A DNA stretch of 64,000 nt from Desulfurivibrionaceae bacterium (GTDB lineage: Bacteria > Desulfobacterota > Desulfobulbia > Desulfobulbales > UBA5123): positions 1 to 64,000 of the forward strand of contig JAQYVW010000008.1 in the NCBI GenBank assembly GCA_030145325.1, in the 5' to 3' direction. Below, one piece after another: positions 20,260 through 30,773 of the stretch. The first letter of the stretch is position 1. Every line of letters begins with the position of its first letter. The translations under genes and the position numbers were made by a program. The notes under the pieces are model-generated. The model ran no database searches and was not told where the DNA came from. It was given only the letters and a program-made list of their open reading frames with translations.

Positions 20260-20712
20260 CTAAAACTGTACCAATTCGACCCCTGCCTCTTCCAACATCT
20301 TCCCACCGAGAAAGTCAGCATACCCTTCCCGGTAATAAATCTTTTGAATCCCGGCATTAATCAGCATCTTGCTACAGATCGAACAAGGAGAATTGGTGCA
20401 ATAGAGGGTTGCTCCTTCAACACTCACCCCATGCAAAGCGGCCTGGATGATGGCGTTCTGCTCGGCGTGCAACCCCCGACAGAGTTCATGTCGCTCACCA
20501 GAGGGGATGTTTTGCTGTTCCCGAAGACAACCCACCTCTAAACAATGACTGACCTTCCGTGGCGCCCCATTGTAACCAGTGGCAATGATATGTTTATCGC
20601 GCACCAGAATCGCCCCCACCCGCCGCCGCAAACAAGTAGCACGCTGGGCAACCAGAGAGGTAATGGACATGAAGTATTCATCCCACGAAGGGCGATCGGT
20701 GGTTTCCAACAT
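20260..20712 (-). CDS. dCMP deaminase (ComEB-like)
   Basis: [31 protein letters not shown]...[12 protein letters not shown]...[18 protein letters not shown]. Start at MLETTD, not the long ORF start. Confidence 0.9.
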   Translation of the reverse strand: MLETTDRPSWDEYFMSITSLVAQRATCLRRRVGAILVRDKHIIATGYNGAPRKVSHCLEVGCLREQQNIPSGERHELCRGLHAEQNAIIQAALHGVSVEGATLYCTNSPCSICSKMLINAGIQKIYYREGYADFLGGKMLEEAGVELVQF

Positions 20713-20716
20713 AAGA

Positions 20717-21973
20717 CTACTCTTCGCTCCGGTCAAAATCTGGATAGAGTGGAAACTCGTCACAGAGCAGCCGCACTTCCAAACGGATCTTGGCCAGTTC
20801 ATCTTTATTATCGCGATTATCGATGGCCCGGTTAATCCACTCGCCGATCTTCTCCATCTCCGCTTCCTTAAGGCCGCGGGTGGTAACAGCCGGAGTACCA
20901 ATGCGAATGCCACCGGTAACAAAACGACTTTCGGTATCAAAGGGGATGGCATTCTTGTTGACGGTCATGCCAGCATCTTCCAACACATGCTCAGCGTCCT
21001 TACCGGTGATGTTCTTGTTAGCCAGGTTGACCAGCAAAAGATGATTGTCACTGCCCCCCGACACCAGCCGGAAGCCAAAACTCTTCAACTTTTCACCCAA
21101 GGCTTGGGTATTACGTACCACCTGCTGCTGATAAACCTTGAAACCTGGCTCCATGGCCTCTTTAAAGGCTACGGCCTTGGCAGCGATCACATGCATCAAC
21201 GGCCCGCCCTGAATGCCGGGAAAGATCTTGCTATTCAAGGCTTTGCCAAACTCTTCCTTGGCCAAAATCAAACCACCACGAGGACCACGCATGGTCTTGT
21301 GGGTGGTGGTGGTGACAAAATGCGCGTGCGGCACCGGCGAGGGATGAACCCCGGCAGCAACCAAACCGGCAATATGAGCCATATCAACCATGAACAAGGC
21401 GCCAATCATATCGGCAATCTTGCGAAAAGCAGCGAAATCAATCACCCGGGGATAAGCGCTGGCCCCGGCCACGATCATCTTCGGCTTATGCTCCAACGCC
21501 AACCGCTCAACCTCGGCCATGTCGATCTGCTCGGTTTCTTTATCAACCCCGTATGAGACAAATTTGTAAAGCTGGCCGGAAAAGTTAACCCCGGCCCCAT
21601 GGGTGAGATGGCCGCCGTGGGCGAGATCCATCCCAAGCACGGTATCACCCGGTTGCAGGGTGGCGAAGTAAACCGCCATGTTGGCCTGGCTGCCGGAGTG
21701 GGCCTGAACATTGGCATACTCAGCGCCGAAGATGGTCTTGGCCCGCTCAATGGCCAGCCGCTCCACCTCATCAACGTACTCGCAACCGCCATAATAACGT
21801 TTCTGCGGATACCCTTCGGCATACTTGTTGGTGAGAATCGACCCCTGCGCTTCAAGCACCGCTTCACTAACAATATTTTCGGAAGCGATCAACTCAAGCT
21901 GGTTGGTCTGCCGCTCCAGTTCATACTGGAGGGAACGGAATATATCAGGATCACAATTTTTCAAAACAGACAC
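20717..21973 (-). CDS. glyA: Serine hydroxymethyltransferase
   Basis: [60 protein letters not shown]. Confidence 0.96.
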   Translation of the reverse strand: MSVLKNCDPDIFRSLQYELERQTNQLELIASENIVSEAVLEAQGSILTNKYAEGYPQKRYYGGCEYVDEVERLAIERAKTIFGAEYANVQAHSGSQANMAVYFATLQPGDTVLGMDLAHGGHLTHGAGVNFSGQLYKFVSYGVDKETEQIDMAEVERLALEHKPKMIVAGASAYPRVIDFAAFRKIADMIGALFMVDMAHIAGLVAAGVHPSPVPHAHFVTTTTHKTMRGPRGGLILAKEEFGKALNSKIFPGIQGGPLMHVIAAKAVAFKEAMEPGFKVYQQQVVRNTQALGEKLKSFGFRLVSGGSDNHLLLVNLANKNITGKDAEHVLEDAGMTVNKNAIPFDTESRFVTGGIRIGTPAVTTRGLKEAEMEKIGEWINRAIDNRDNKDELAKIRLEVRLLCDEFPLYPDFDRSEE

Positions 21974-21989
21974 GGTGGTACCTTCATAA

Positions 21990-22115
21990 AAGTTTTAGGT
22001 TTTAAGTTTTAGGTTTTAAGTTTTCAAAAATAAATTTCGGTTCAAACGACTATTATCCCACCACACCCGAAGGAATGGAGAGGGGGATTAAGACCTAACA
22101 CCTAAAACTTAAAAC
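21990..22115. repeat. AT-rich inverted repeat between glyA and rpiB
   Basis: AGTTTTAGGTTTTAAGTTTTAGGTTTTAAG ... CCTAACACCTAAAACTTAAAAC. Confidence 0.6.
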
Positions 22116-22120
22116 CGTTT

Positions 22121-22543
22121 TTAGAACATGTCGATGCGACGCTGATGCCTCCCACCGGCAAATTCGGTGATCAACCAGGCCCGCACAACCTCCGCGGCCA
22201 AACCAGTGCCAACAATGCGCGAGCCCATGCAGAGAACATTGGCATCGTTATGCTCACGGCTCATCTTCGCAGAAAAAATCTCCTGACAGAGGGCAGCGCG
22301 GATACCGGTAAATTTGTTAGCCACCATGGACATACCGATGCCGGTGCCACAAAGCAAGATACCCCGCTCGCATTGGCCCGCCTGCACCTTAGCGCAAACT
22401 GACTTGGCAAAATCCGGGTAATCAACCGAATCGGAATTTTGACAACCCTGATCGTCCACCTGATGACCAAGATCCTCGACAACTCTAATCACTGTTTCCT
22501 TCAGATCAATGCCACCGTGGTCACAACCAATTGCTATTTTCAC
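22121..22543 (-). CDS. rpiB: Ribose-5-phosphate isomerase B
   Basis: MKIAIGCDHGGIDLKETV...GILLCGTGIGMSMVANKFTGIRAALC...REHNDANVLCMGSRIVG. Confidence 0.95.
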   Translation of the reverse strand: MKIAIGCDHGGIDLKETVIRVVEDLGHQVDDQGCQNSDSVDYPDFAKSVCAKVQAGQCERGILLCGTGIGMSMVANKFTGIRAALCQEIFSAKMSREHNDANVLCMGSRIVGTGLAAEVVRAWLITEFAGGRHQRRIDMF

Positions 22544-22566
22544 AATCCCGTATCCTTAATTCTATT

Positions 22567-22711
22567 TAGTGTCTGTCCATAAATGAGGATTTTTGTTCGA
22601 GATCAAGGCATGCGAAAAAAATAAGCGCAGGCATATGTTTGATATTCCGAGCATTATTTTTTGAACATAACGCAGAGATCGGGCAAAAAGACCATTTATG
22701 GACAGACACTA
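22567..22711. mobile_element. MITE-like element with 19-bp perfect terminal inverted repeats starting and ending at TA
   Basis: TAGTGTCTGTCCATAAATG ... CATTTATGGACAGACACTA; 145 bp, no ORF; core GTTCGAGATC...AACGCAGAGATCGGGC shared with 32851-33064. Confidence 0.75.
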
Positions 22712-22735
22712 GTTAACAATTTAACGGGTATAATG

Positions 22736-23983
22736 CTATCCATCATACCTTTTCATGACGATTACCGCATTGGTGCCACCAAAACCGAAGGAGTTGGAAA
22801 CAGCAGCCCGCATCTCCATCTTCCGCGCCACCTTAGGCACATAGTCAAGATCACACTCTTCAGAAGGATTTTCGAGATTAATGGTGGGCGGTGCGATCTG
22901 ATGATGCAGGGAGAGAGCAGTAAATACCGCCTCAATACCACCAGCGCCACCCAGCATGTGGCCGGTCATGGACTTGGTGGAACTAATCGCCAATTTTTTC
23001 GCATGGTCACCGAACACCGTCTTGATGGCACGGGTTTCCACCAAGTCATTCAAAGGGGTCGAGGTGCCATGGGCATTGATATAATCGATGTCCTCAGGCT
23101 TCATGCCAGCATCGGCTAGGGCCATCTGCATACAACGCACCGCGCCATCACCATCTTCAGGGGGCGCAGCCATATGATAGCCGTCGCCGGAAAGACCGTA
23201 ACCAGCCATTTCAGCATAGATTTTTGCCCCGCGTGCCTTGGCGTGTTCCAGTTCTTCAAGAATCAGTATGCCAGCGCCTTCGGAAATAATAAAACCGTCC
23301 CGGTCACGGTCAAAGGGCCGCGAAGCCTTGGTTGGATCATCATTACGGCGAGACAAAGCCTTCATGGAATTAAAACCACCCACTGCCAACGGACAAACCA
23401 CCGACTCACTACCGCCGGTGATTACCACATCGGAATCACCTCGAGAGATGGAACGAAACGCTTCGCCCACCGCATGGGTGCCGGCAGCGCAGGCAGTACA
23501 GGTGGCCAAGTTCGGCCCCTTGGTCTTGTAAATAATAGAGATCTGGCCCGCGCCCATATTAGGGATGACCATGGGGATGAAAAACGGCGTAATCCGCCGC
23601 GGCCCTTTCTCTTGACAGACCGTGTGATATTTTTCGATGGTTGGCAAACCGCCGAGACCGGTACCGGTAATGGATCCTACCCGAGTGGCGTTTTCCTCGG
23701 TGACGACAAAATTCGCGTCCTTCAAGGCCATACCCGCGCCAGCCACCGCATACTGAACAAAAAGTTCAAGATGCTTGGCGACCTTCTTTGCCATGAAATC
23801 TTCGGCATTGAAGTCTTTCACCTCAGCGGCGATCTTGACATCAAAATCACTGCTATCAAAGCGGGTGATATTATCAACACCACTCCGACCTGAGCAAATT
23901 CCTTCCCATGTCTTGTCAACCCCGGTTCCCAATGGGGTTACCAGACCGACACCTGTCACCACAACTCGTCTACTCACCTTCAA
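22736..23983 (-). CDS. fabF: Beta-ketoacyl-ACP synthase II
   Basis: RRVVVTGVGLVTPLGTGVDKTW...NLATCTACAAGTHAVGEA...INAHGTSTPLND...SFGFGGTNA. Confidence 0.95.
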   Translation of the reverse strand: MKVSRRVVVTGVGLVTPLGTGVDKTWEGICSGRSGVDNITRFDSSDFDVKIAAEVKDFNAEDFMAKKVAKHLELFVQYAVAGAGMALKDANFVVTEENATRVGSITGTGLGGLPTIEKYHTVCQEKGPRRITPFFIPMVIPNMGAGQISIIYKTKGPNLATCTACAAGTHAVGEAFRSISRGDSDVVITGGSESVVCPLAVGGFNSMKALSRRNDDPTKASRPFDRDRDGFIISEGAGILILEELEHAKARGAKIYAEMAGYGLSGDGYHMAAPPEDGDGAVRCMQMALADAGMKPEDIDYINAHGTSTPLNDLVETRAIKTVFGDHAKKLAISSTKSMTGHMLGGAGGIEAVFTALSLHHQIAPPTINLENPSEECDLDYVPKVARKMEMRAAVSNSFGFGGTNAVIVMKRYDG

Positions 23984-24229
23984 TCACCTCTTTAACAACG
24001 GATATCGTTGCAGAATTGGTCAAGGGTTGGGGTTCACTGGCACCAAACCATCCAGGGGGGAAAATCGACACCACCAGGAGATCCGCACCTTGCTTCCCCA
24101 CAGAATACAAGCCCCCTCCGGAGTTCTATCGCCAGCAACAAATACCAGTCAACGAGCTTCGGGAGGGGGGGAATACCGACATCAAACCGCCGGGGTCAGG
24201 ACAGATGCAACCCGTCCTGATAATCTTGC

Positions 24230-24457
24230 TTACAGGGAGTTGATATGATCAATGGCGCCCTGAACGGTGGTGATTTTCTCGGCAAGCTCATCGGGAATCT
24301 CGGTATCAAAGGCCTCTTCCATGGCCATGATCAACTCAACCAGATCCAGGGAATCCGCTCCAAGGTCATCAACGAAGGAGGCCTTGGCCACAACCTTCTC
24401 ACGATCAACACTCAGCTGCTCAACGATAATATCAACAAGTTTCTCTTCTACGGACAT
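24230..24457 (-). CDS. acpP: Acyl carrier protein
   Basis: [22 protein letters not shown]...[23 protein letters not shown]. Confidence 0.96.
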   Translation of the reverse strand: MSVEEKLVDIIVEQLSVDREKVVAKASFVDDLGADSLDLVELIMAMEEAFDTEIPDELAEKITTVQGAIDHINSL

Positions 24458-24540
24458 CTCTCTTCTCCCTCTTTTTTCCCGGCAAATAACCGAGGTTCAT
24501 AAATAATTCATTGAGTAATAGCTATTGGAAAATAACTATA

Positions 24541-25287
24541 TTAACCCATAAACATTCCACCATTAACATGAATAACCTGCCCTGTCACATAACGAGCCTC
24601 ATCTGAGGCCAGATAGGCAACCGCGCTGGCAATATCTTCAGGCTCGCCAAGCAGTCCCATGGGGATCTCAGAGAGTACCTTATTCTTAACATCTTCCGAC
24701 AGTTCACTGGTCATATCGGTGACGATATAGCCGGGGGCCACCGCATTTACCGTTACCCCACGCGTAGCAAGCTCACGGGCAGCCGACTTGGTCAGCCCCA
24801 TCAAACCCGCCTTGGCAGCAGAGTAGTTGGCCTGACCGGCGTTACCGGAAAAACCCACCACCGAGGTAATGTTGATAATTCGCCCACCGCGCTGCTTCAT
24901 CATTGGCCGGTAAGCAGCCTTGATACTGTTGAATGCGCCCTTGAGATTGGTATCCATCACCTGATCCCAGGCTTCCTCTTTCATTTTCAGCAGCAAACCA
25001 TCACGGGTGATCCCGGCATTGTTGACCAGAATATCAATCCGGCCGCAGTCCGCCAACAACTTTTTGAAAGCATCCTGCACCTGGGTCGCGTCGCCAATAT
25101 CAAACTGGATGGTAAAAGCATCGCCACCAGCTTCCTTGATGGTGGCCACCGTATCATCCGCCGCATCGGGACGGCTAACATAATTAACTGCCACTTTTGC
25201 GCCCAAGGCGGCAAGCTTCAAACAAACAGCCCGGCCAATGCCCCGGCTACCGCCGGTGACCAACGCAATTTTTCCACTCAAATCCAT
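24541..25287 (-). CDS. fabG: 3-oxoacyl-ACP reductase
   Basis: LVTGGSRGIGRAVCLKLAALGAKV, NNAGITRDGLL, YSAAKAGLMGLTKSAA, final GGMFMG. Confidence 0.94.
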   Translation of the reverse strand: MDLSGKIALVTGGSRGIGRAVCLKLAALGAKVAVNYVSRPDAADDTVATIKEAGGDAFTIQFDIGDATQVQDAFKKLLADCGRIDILVNNAGITRDGLLLKMKEEAWDQVMDTNLKGAFNSIKAAYRPMMKQRGGRIINITSVVGFSGNAGQANYSAAKAGLMGLTKSAARELATRGVTVNAVAPGYIVTDMTSELSEDVKNKVLSEIPMGLLGEPEDIASAVAYLASDEARYVTGQVIHVNGGMFMG

Positions 25288-26477
25288 TATCCCTTCCTCT
25301 CGTTCAACTTTGCGGTGAGTTTCGGCAAGATCTCAAACACATCGCCCACCAGCCCGTAGGTAGCGACATCAAAGATCGGCGCATGCGGGTCTTTATTAAT
25401 GGCAACGATGGTCTCAGCCGACTGCATGCCGATAACATGCTGGATCGCCCCGGAAATCCCGGCCGCGACATATAATTTGGGAGCAACGGTCTTGCCGGTC
25501 TGGCCCACCTGGTGGGGATAGCCAACCCAACCGGAATCAACAGCGGCCCGCGAAGCGCCCACTGCGCCTCCCATGGCGTCAGCAAGATCCTTAACCAATT
25601 GAAATCCTTTCTCGCCGTCAAGGCCACGGCCACCGGCAACGACAATCTCCGATTCAGTGATATTGGCCTGCTCGCTTTCAGCAATGACGGACTCAATCAC
25701 CTTCACCCGGGATTGCATCCGCATGGCCAGAGGAGTTACCGTAATTATTTCACCCTGCCGAGTATCATCTGCCGCCCGGGGCGTCATCACCAAAGGCCGA
25801 ACCGTGGCCATCTGGGGCCTGGTATCCGGGCAAACAATGGTAGCCATGATATTACCACCAAAGGCGGGCCGGGTCTGCAGTAAGGCCCCGTCTTCCTTGC
25901 GAATGGCAAGATCGGTACAATCGGCGGTGAGCCCAGCCCCAAGAATAGTGGCAACCCTGGGGATCACAGAACGGCCAATGGCGGTGGCTCCGGCCAGGAC
26001 AATCTCCGGCTGATGCTCACGAATCAGATCGGTGAGAACATTACCATAAGCATCATCGGTAAAATGAGCAAAAGCGGGGTCATCGGCTACATAAACAGTA
26101 TCTGCGCCGTGGGCAACTAGATCTTTAGCAGTATCGCCAAGCTCGCTACCAAACAAAACTGCGGCCAGTTTAACCCCACGGGTATCAGCCAACCCGCGAC
26201 CGGCACCAAGTAACTCCATGGTCACTGGCGTAATCCGACCGTTGCGGTACTCAGCAAAAACCCAAACCCCCGACCATGCCACCAGGTCAACTTGATTAAC
26301 TTTTGTCTCTCGCTCAATGACCATGGCGTCAACCTCGCAGTTGTCGACGCAAGAGCCACAGAGGGTACATTTTTCATTGACCACCGGCTGCCCATCTTCC
26401 ATGGTGATGGCCGCAAAAGCACAATTGGCCTCGCAAACGCCACAGCCAATACAGGTATCAAGATCTATTTTCAGCAT
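25287..26477 (-). CDS. etfA: Electron transfer flavoprotein alpha subunit with N-terminal 2[4Fe-4S] ferredoxin domain
   Basis: [16 protein letters not shown]...[16 protein letters not shown] fused to the ETF alpha fold ([70 protein letters not shown]). Confidence 0.93.
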   Translation of the reverse strand: MLKIDLDTCIGCGVCEANCAFAAITMEDGQPVVNEKCTLCGSCVDNCEVDAMVIERETKVNQVDLVAWSGVWVFAEYRNGRITPVTMELLGAGRGLADTRGVKLAAVLFGSELGDTAKDLVAHGADTVYVADDPAFAHFTDDAYGNVLTDLIREHQPEIVLAGATAIGRSVIPRVATILGAGLTADCTDLAIRKEDGALLQTRPAFGGNIMATIVCPDTRPQMATVRPLVMTPRAADDTRQGEIITVTPLAMRMQSRVKVIESVIAESEQANITESEIVVAGGRGLDGEKGFQLVKDLADAMGGAVGASRAAVDSGWVGYPHQVGQTGKTVAPKLYVAAGISGAIQHVIGMQSAETIVAINKDPHAPIFDVATYGLVGDVFEILPKLTAKLNERKG

Positions 26478-26494
26478 AATTTCCGTTATTCCGT

Positions 26495-27274
26495 TTACAG
26501 AATCGCTTCCAGCTTGGTGGCCAGTTGCGCTACCTGCTCATCGGCAGTGCCCTCAAGCAGGCAACGCTCACCCCGCATCTCCGGGGGAAAAACATTGACC
26601 ACTTGGGTTGGCGAGCCCTTCAGGCCCAACAGATCAGGATCAGCGCCAATATCGGCGGCGGAAAGCATCACCAGTTCCTGCTTCTTAGCCTTCATCTTGC
26701 CCTTAAGCGACGGAATACGTGGCTCGTTTATCTCTTTCACCACCGTAAACAACATCGGCAACTCCGCCTCAACCAGGTCATAGCCGTCGTCCATCATCCG
26801 CTCCAGGCGAATAACTTGCCCAGCCACGGAGACAACCTTGCGCACACAGGTGAGATAGGGCATACCCATGCGCTCGGCCAGCCCCGGCCCCACTTGGGCG
26901 GTATCGCCGTCAATGGCCTGCTTGCCGCAGATAATCAGATCAGCGCCACCCAGTTTTTTTATCGCCATGGAGAGGGTATAGGTGGTGGCCCAGGTATCAG
27001 CGCCAGCAAAAGCACGATCAGAAACCAGCGCCATCTCATCGGCCCCACAGGAGATCGCCTCGCGTAAAGTAGCTTCAGCCTGGGGCGGGCCCATGCTGAT
27101 CACGGTTACCGTGCCGCCATGCTGCTCCTTCAACCGCACCGCCTCTTCCAGCGCGTGGCGATCATAAGGATTCATGATCGACTGCACCCCTTCCCGAGCC
27201 AGGGTATTGGTCTTGGGATCAAGGCGAACATCCTTGGCATCCGGCACCTGTTTGACGCAGACAAAGATCTTCAT
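26495..27274 (-). CDS. etfB: Electron transfer flavoprotein beta subunit
   Basis: MKIFVCVKQVPDAKDVRLDPKTNTLAREGVQSIMNPYDRHALEEAVRLKE...DLIICGKQAIDGDTAQVGPGLAERMGMPYLT. Confidence 0.94.
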   Translation of the reverse strand: MKIFVCVKQVPDAKDVRLDPKTNTLAREGVQSIMNPYDRHALEEAVRLKEQHGGTVTVISMGPPQAEATLREAISCGADEMALVSDRAFAGADTWATTYTLSMAIKKLGGADLIICGKQAIDGDTAQVGPGLAERMGMPYLTCVRKVVSVAGQVIRLERMMDDGYDLVEAELPMLFTVVKEINEPRIPSLKGKMKAKKQELVMLSAADIGADPDLLGLKGSPTQVVNVFPPEMRGERCLLEGTADEQVAQLATKLEAIL

Positions 27275-28476
27275 TATTTCTTGCCGTATTCCTTGTTCAA
27301 CTCTTGACCGATGACGTTGCGCTGAATCTGGTTGGTGCCCTCGTAGATCTGGAGGATCTTAGCATCGCGCATCATCTTCTCCACCGGGTATTCACGCATA
27401 TATCCATAACCGGCCAAGACCTGCACTGCGTCGGTGGTGACCTTCATCGCCATGTCAGTGGCCATTACCTTGCACATGGAGGCAATCTTTGAGACCCCGG
27501 TCTTATGGGTATCAACATTGCGGGCGGTGGCATACACCAGAGCCCGAGACGCTTCCAGCTGGATGGCCATGTCGGCAAGGATATGCTGCACGGCCTGAAA
27601 GGATATAATCGGTTTATCGAACTGGACCCGCTGCTTGGCGTAGGTAACCGCCTCATCCAAAGCACCCTGACCAAGGCCAAGGCCCAAGGCGGCAATGCCA
27701 GGGCGAGACTGATCAAGGGTGCGCATGATGGTGATAAAGCCGGTGCCCTGGCGACCAATCATTCGATCCTTGGGTATCCGACAATCCTTGAAGATTAACT
27801 CACGGGTGGAGGAAGCACGAATGCCGAGCTTTTTTTCTTTAGCGCCGTAAGAGAACCCTTCGTCAGTATCCTCAACCACAAACATGGTGGCCCCACGCGG
27901 ACCTTTGGCGCGATCGGTAATGGCGATGACGGTATAGATATTGGCTTCACCGGCGTTGGTGATCCACTGTTTGGTGCCGTTAAGCACCCAATGATCGCCA
28001 TCAAGTTCGGCGGTGGTCTGAATGCCGGAGGCATCGCTACCAGCGTTGGCCTCGGTGAGAGCAAAGGCGGCATATTTCTTACCGCTGGCAATCTCGGGCA
28101 GATATTTTTGTTTTAATTCATCACTGCCGGCAATCAACATCGGATAGGCACCCAACGCATTGGCGGCAAAGGCGGTGGCAATCCCCACACACCCCCGGCC
28201 AAACTGCTCAAGGGCCAGAACCATATCAAAACAACCACCACCGAAACCACCATACTCCTCGGGAATGTAAAGTCCGAAGAGATCGGCTTGAGCAATGGTT
28301 TGCAAAATAGCGTCGGGAAATTCTTCCTTCTCGTCCAACTCAGCCCGCTGCGGAATGATCATCTCATCGGTGATCTGCCGGGCCACGTCAACGATCATCT
28401 CTTGTTCTTCACTCAGGAAATAATCCACGCTTGTGTCCTTGTCTCTTTGCGGCGCAATTCCTTCAAATAGTTGCAC
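27274..28476 (-). CDS. Acyl-CoA dehydrogenase family protein
   Basis: FALTEANAGSDASGIQTTAELDGDHWVLNGTKQWITNAGEA...QVLAGYGYMREYPVEKMMRDAKILQIYEGTNQIQRNVIG. The true start may be GTG at 28428 (VDYFLSEEQ). Confidence 0.93.
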   Translation of the reverse strand: MQLFEGIAPQRDKDTSVDYFLSEEQEMIVDVARQITDEMIIPQRAELDEKEEFPDAILQTIAQADLFGLYIPEEYGGFGGGCFDMVLALEQFGRGCVGIATAFAANALGAYPMLIAGSDELKQKYLPEIASGKKYAAFALTEANAGSDASGIQTTAELDGDHWVLNGTKQWITNAGEANIYTVIAITDRAKGPRGATMFVVEDTDEGFSYGAKEKKLGIRASSTRELIFKDCRIPKDRMIGRQGTGFITIMRTLDQSRPGIAALGLGLGQGALDEAVTYAKQRVQFDKPIISFQAVQHILADMAIQLEASRALVYATARNVDTHKTGVSKIASMCKVMATDMAMKVTTDAVQVLAGYGYMREYPVEKMMRDAKILQIYEGTNQIQRNVIGQELNKEYGKK

Positions 28477-28498
28477 CTTTTGAGGCCTGAAACCAACC

Positions 28499-29476
28499 TT
28501 ACCAGCGCATCACCGCAGCACCCCAGGTAAAGCCGCCCCCGAAAGCGCAAAAAAGAACCAGATCACCAGGCTGCAGGCGACCTTCACGGTTAGCTTCATC
28601 AAGGGCAATAGGCATACTAGCCGCCGATGTATTACCATACTTATGGACATTTATATAGATTTTTTCAGCACTGATTCCCAACCGTCCGGTCAGGCTGTTA
28701 AGGATCCGAATATTGGCCTGATGCGGGATCACCAGCTTCACCGATTCGGGAGCAACATCCTCCTGCGCCAGCACCTTGACCACCCCGTCCTGCATGGCCC
28801 GAACGGCGTACTTAAACACCTCCTGCCCAGCCATGCGAATAAAGGGGCCATGATAATCCACCGGCACCAAATCTGGATTGAGGCTGGGGGCAGCATCCAT
28901 ATGCAGCAGATGCCAGAGACTGCCATCGGCAAAAAGACGGCTCCCCAAAATACCGCGCTCACCTTCACCGCCACCCATCACCACCGCGCCAGCGCCATCG
29001 CCAAAGAGGATACAGGTGGAGCGATCCTCCCAGTTGGTGCGGGCAGAAAGATTTTCCGCGCCAATTACCAACACCTTGAGGGCGGGATCAGCCTTAATAT
29101 ATTTTTCGGCAACATCCATCCCGTATAAAAAACCGGAACAGGCGGCATTGATATCCAAAGCAAAGGCATTAACCGCGCCGATTTCTTTCTGCACCAGACA
29201 GGCGCATGACGGCATCACCTTTTCGCAGGTCATGGTGCCAACAATGATCAGACCGATTTCTTCAGCACCAACACCGGCCATTGCCATGGCTTTACGGGCA
29301 GCACCAGACGCCAGCTTTGAGGTCTCTTCCCCTGCTCCGGCAATCCGTCGCTCCTTGATGCCGGTACGAACGGTGATCCACTCATCGGAGGTTTCAACCA
29401 TTTTTTCAAGTTCAGCGTTGGTCAATGTCCGTTTGGGCAGACAGGAGCCAGTGCCAAGGATAGCCGCCCGCTTCAT
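28499..29476 (-). CDS. fabH: Beta-ketoacyl-ACP synthase III
   Basis: GTGSCLPKRTLTNAELEKMVETSDEWI...DINAACSGFLYGM...IPHQANIRIL...NTSAASMPIALDEA. Confidence 0.95.
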   Translation of the reverse strand: MKRAAILGTGSCLPKRTLTNAELEKMVETSDEWITVRTGIKERRIAGAGEETSKLASGAARKAMAMAGVGAEEIGLIIVGTMTCEKVMPSCACLVQKEIGAVNAFALDINAACSGFLYGMDVAEKYIKADPALKVLVIGAENLSARTNWEDRSTCILFGDGAGAVVMGGGEGERGILGSRLFADGSLWHLLHMDAAPSLNPDLVPVDYHGPFIRMAGQEVFKYAVRAMQDGVVKVLAQEDVAPESVKLVIPHQANIRILNSLTGRLGISAEKIYINVHKYGNTSAASMPIALDEANREGRLQPGDLVLFCAFGGGFTWGAAVMRW

Positions 29477-30516
29477 GAGGTTTCTTCTCCCGCTGCCGCC
29501 GCCACCAAAACAGGTTCAACCTCATCAAGAAGGCGAAGGATATGATCATTGACGTTTTCACAGACTAACTCAGCCGCAACATTAATTGCATTTTTGATCG
29601 CAGTGGCGTTGGATCGCCCGTGACAAACAATGCCAGTGCCGTTAAGACCAAGCAGCGGCGCGCCACCATACTCGGCATAATCAACCCGCTTGCGAAACCT
29701 ACCAAAAGCATCCCTAGCCAACACATAGCCGACCTTGGCCTTAAAATCCTTGGAAATCTCTTCCCGCAACATGGAGAGCACCGCCTCGGCCAACCCCTCA
29801 CTAAGTTTCAGGCAGACATTGCCGACAAAGCCATCACAGACAATGACATCCACGTCACCATGGAAGATATCACGTCCCTCGACGTTGCCCTTATAGTTCA
29901 GGCTACTTTTACTGAATAATTCGTGGGATTTTTTAACCAGGATATTGCCCTTGCCACCCTCCTCACCGATACTGAGGAGACCGATACGCGGGCGCTGGTT
30001 AGCGAAAAGGACTTGTGAAAAGGCAGCGGCCATGATGCCGAACTGGAAGAGATGCTGGGGACGACAGTCGACATTGGCGCCAACGTCCATCATCACCAAC
30101 GGCCCCTTGAGGGTTGGGAAGATACCAGCGATACCGGGACGGGAGATCTTTTTCAGCCGCCCCAAGGTTCTGATTGCCGCCGCCATGGTGGCCCCGGAGT
30201 TACCGGCGCTGACAACCGCTTCAACCTCGCCCTGCTTATGCAGTTTGAAGGCAACGGCCACAGAAGAGTCTTTTTTCTTTCGCACCGCCTCAAAAGGCGA
30301 CTCGTCCATACCAACTACTTGAGTGGTATGGACGATGTGAAGCCGATCCTGATTAGGGCTTGATTGCGCGCGCAAGTAAGCATGCAACACCTCCTCGTCC
30401 CCGAGAAGGGTTACCTCAAGATCATCTCTCGCATTGACGGCCTGTACTGCCCCAGCCACAAGCACTTCTGGGCCTTGATCGCCGCCCATAGCGTCCAGGG
30501 CAATACGTACCGTCAT
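29473..30516 (-). CDS. plsX: Phosphate acyltransferase PlsX
   Basis: RIALDAMGGDQGPEVLVAGAVQA...VSAGNSGATMAAAI...VDVIVCDGFVGNVCLKLSEG. Confidence 0.95.
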   Translation of the reverse strand: MTVRIALDAMGGDQGPEVLVAGAVQAVNARDDLEVTLLGDEEVLHAYLRAQSSPNQDRLHIVHTTQVVGMDESPFEAVRKKKDSSVAVAFKLHKQGEVEAVVSAGNSGATMAAAIRTLGRLKKISRPGIAGIFPTLKGPLVMMDVGANVDCRPQHLFQFGIMAAAFSQVLFANQRPRIGLLSIGEEGGKGNILVKKSHELFSKSSLNYKGNVEGRDIFHGDVDVIVCDGFVGNVCLKLSEGLAEAVLSMLREEISKDFKAKVGYVLARDAFGRFRKRVDYAEYGGAPLLGLNGTGIVCHGRSNATAIKNAINVAAELVCENVNDHILRLLDEVEPVLVAAAAGEETS

Positions 30517-30520
30517 CAGC

Positions 30521-30712
30521 TTACTCTAACTCAGCCTCATCCATGCTGAAAACAGTGCGGCCTTTATAGGTTCCGCAACCAGCGCAAAGACGATGCGGCA
30601 TCTTGGGCTCACCGCATTCAGAGCATTTGGCGATGCTGGGGGTGGTAAGCGCATCATGGGAACGCCGTCTTCTGGTGCGGCCATGAGAATGTCTTCTTTT
30701 AGGTAATGCCAT
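30521..30712 (-). CDS. rpmF: 50S ribosomal protein L32
   Basis: MALPKRRHSHGRTRRRRSHDALTTPSIAKCSECGEPKMPHRLCAGCGTYKGR. Confidence 0.96.
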   Translation of the reverse strand: MALPKRRHSHGRTRRRRSHDALTTPSIAKCSECGEPKMPHRLCAGCGTYKGRTVFSMDEAELE

Positions 30713-30773
30713 TTTGTTTTCCTCCCTGAGGTCGTTTGCAAATGTATAATCCGATGATACGTTATCGGACGTA

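Noticed and set aside
20713-20952. N-terminal extension of the dCMP deaminase ORF
   Set aside because: Overlaps the glyA C-terminus in another frame; the real start is MLETTD at 20712.
24000-24229. 220-bp gap between fabF and acpP as a possible ncRNA
   Set aside because: No convincing structure or conserved motif seen by eye.
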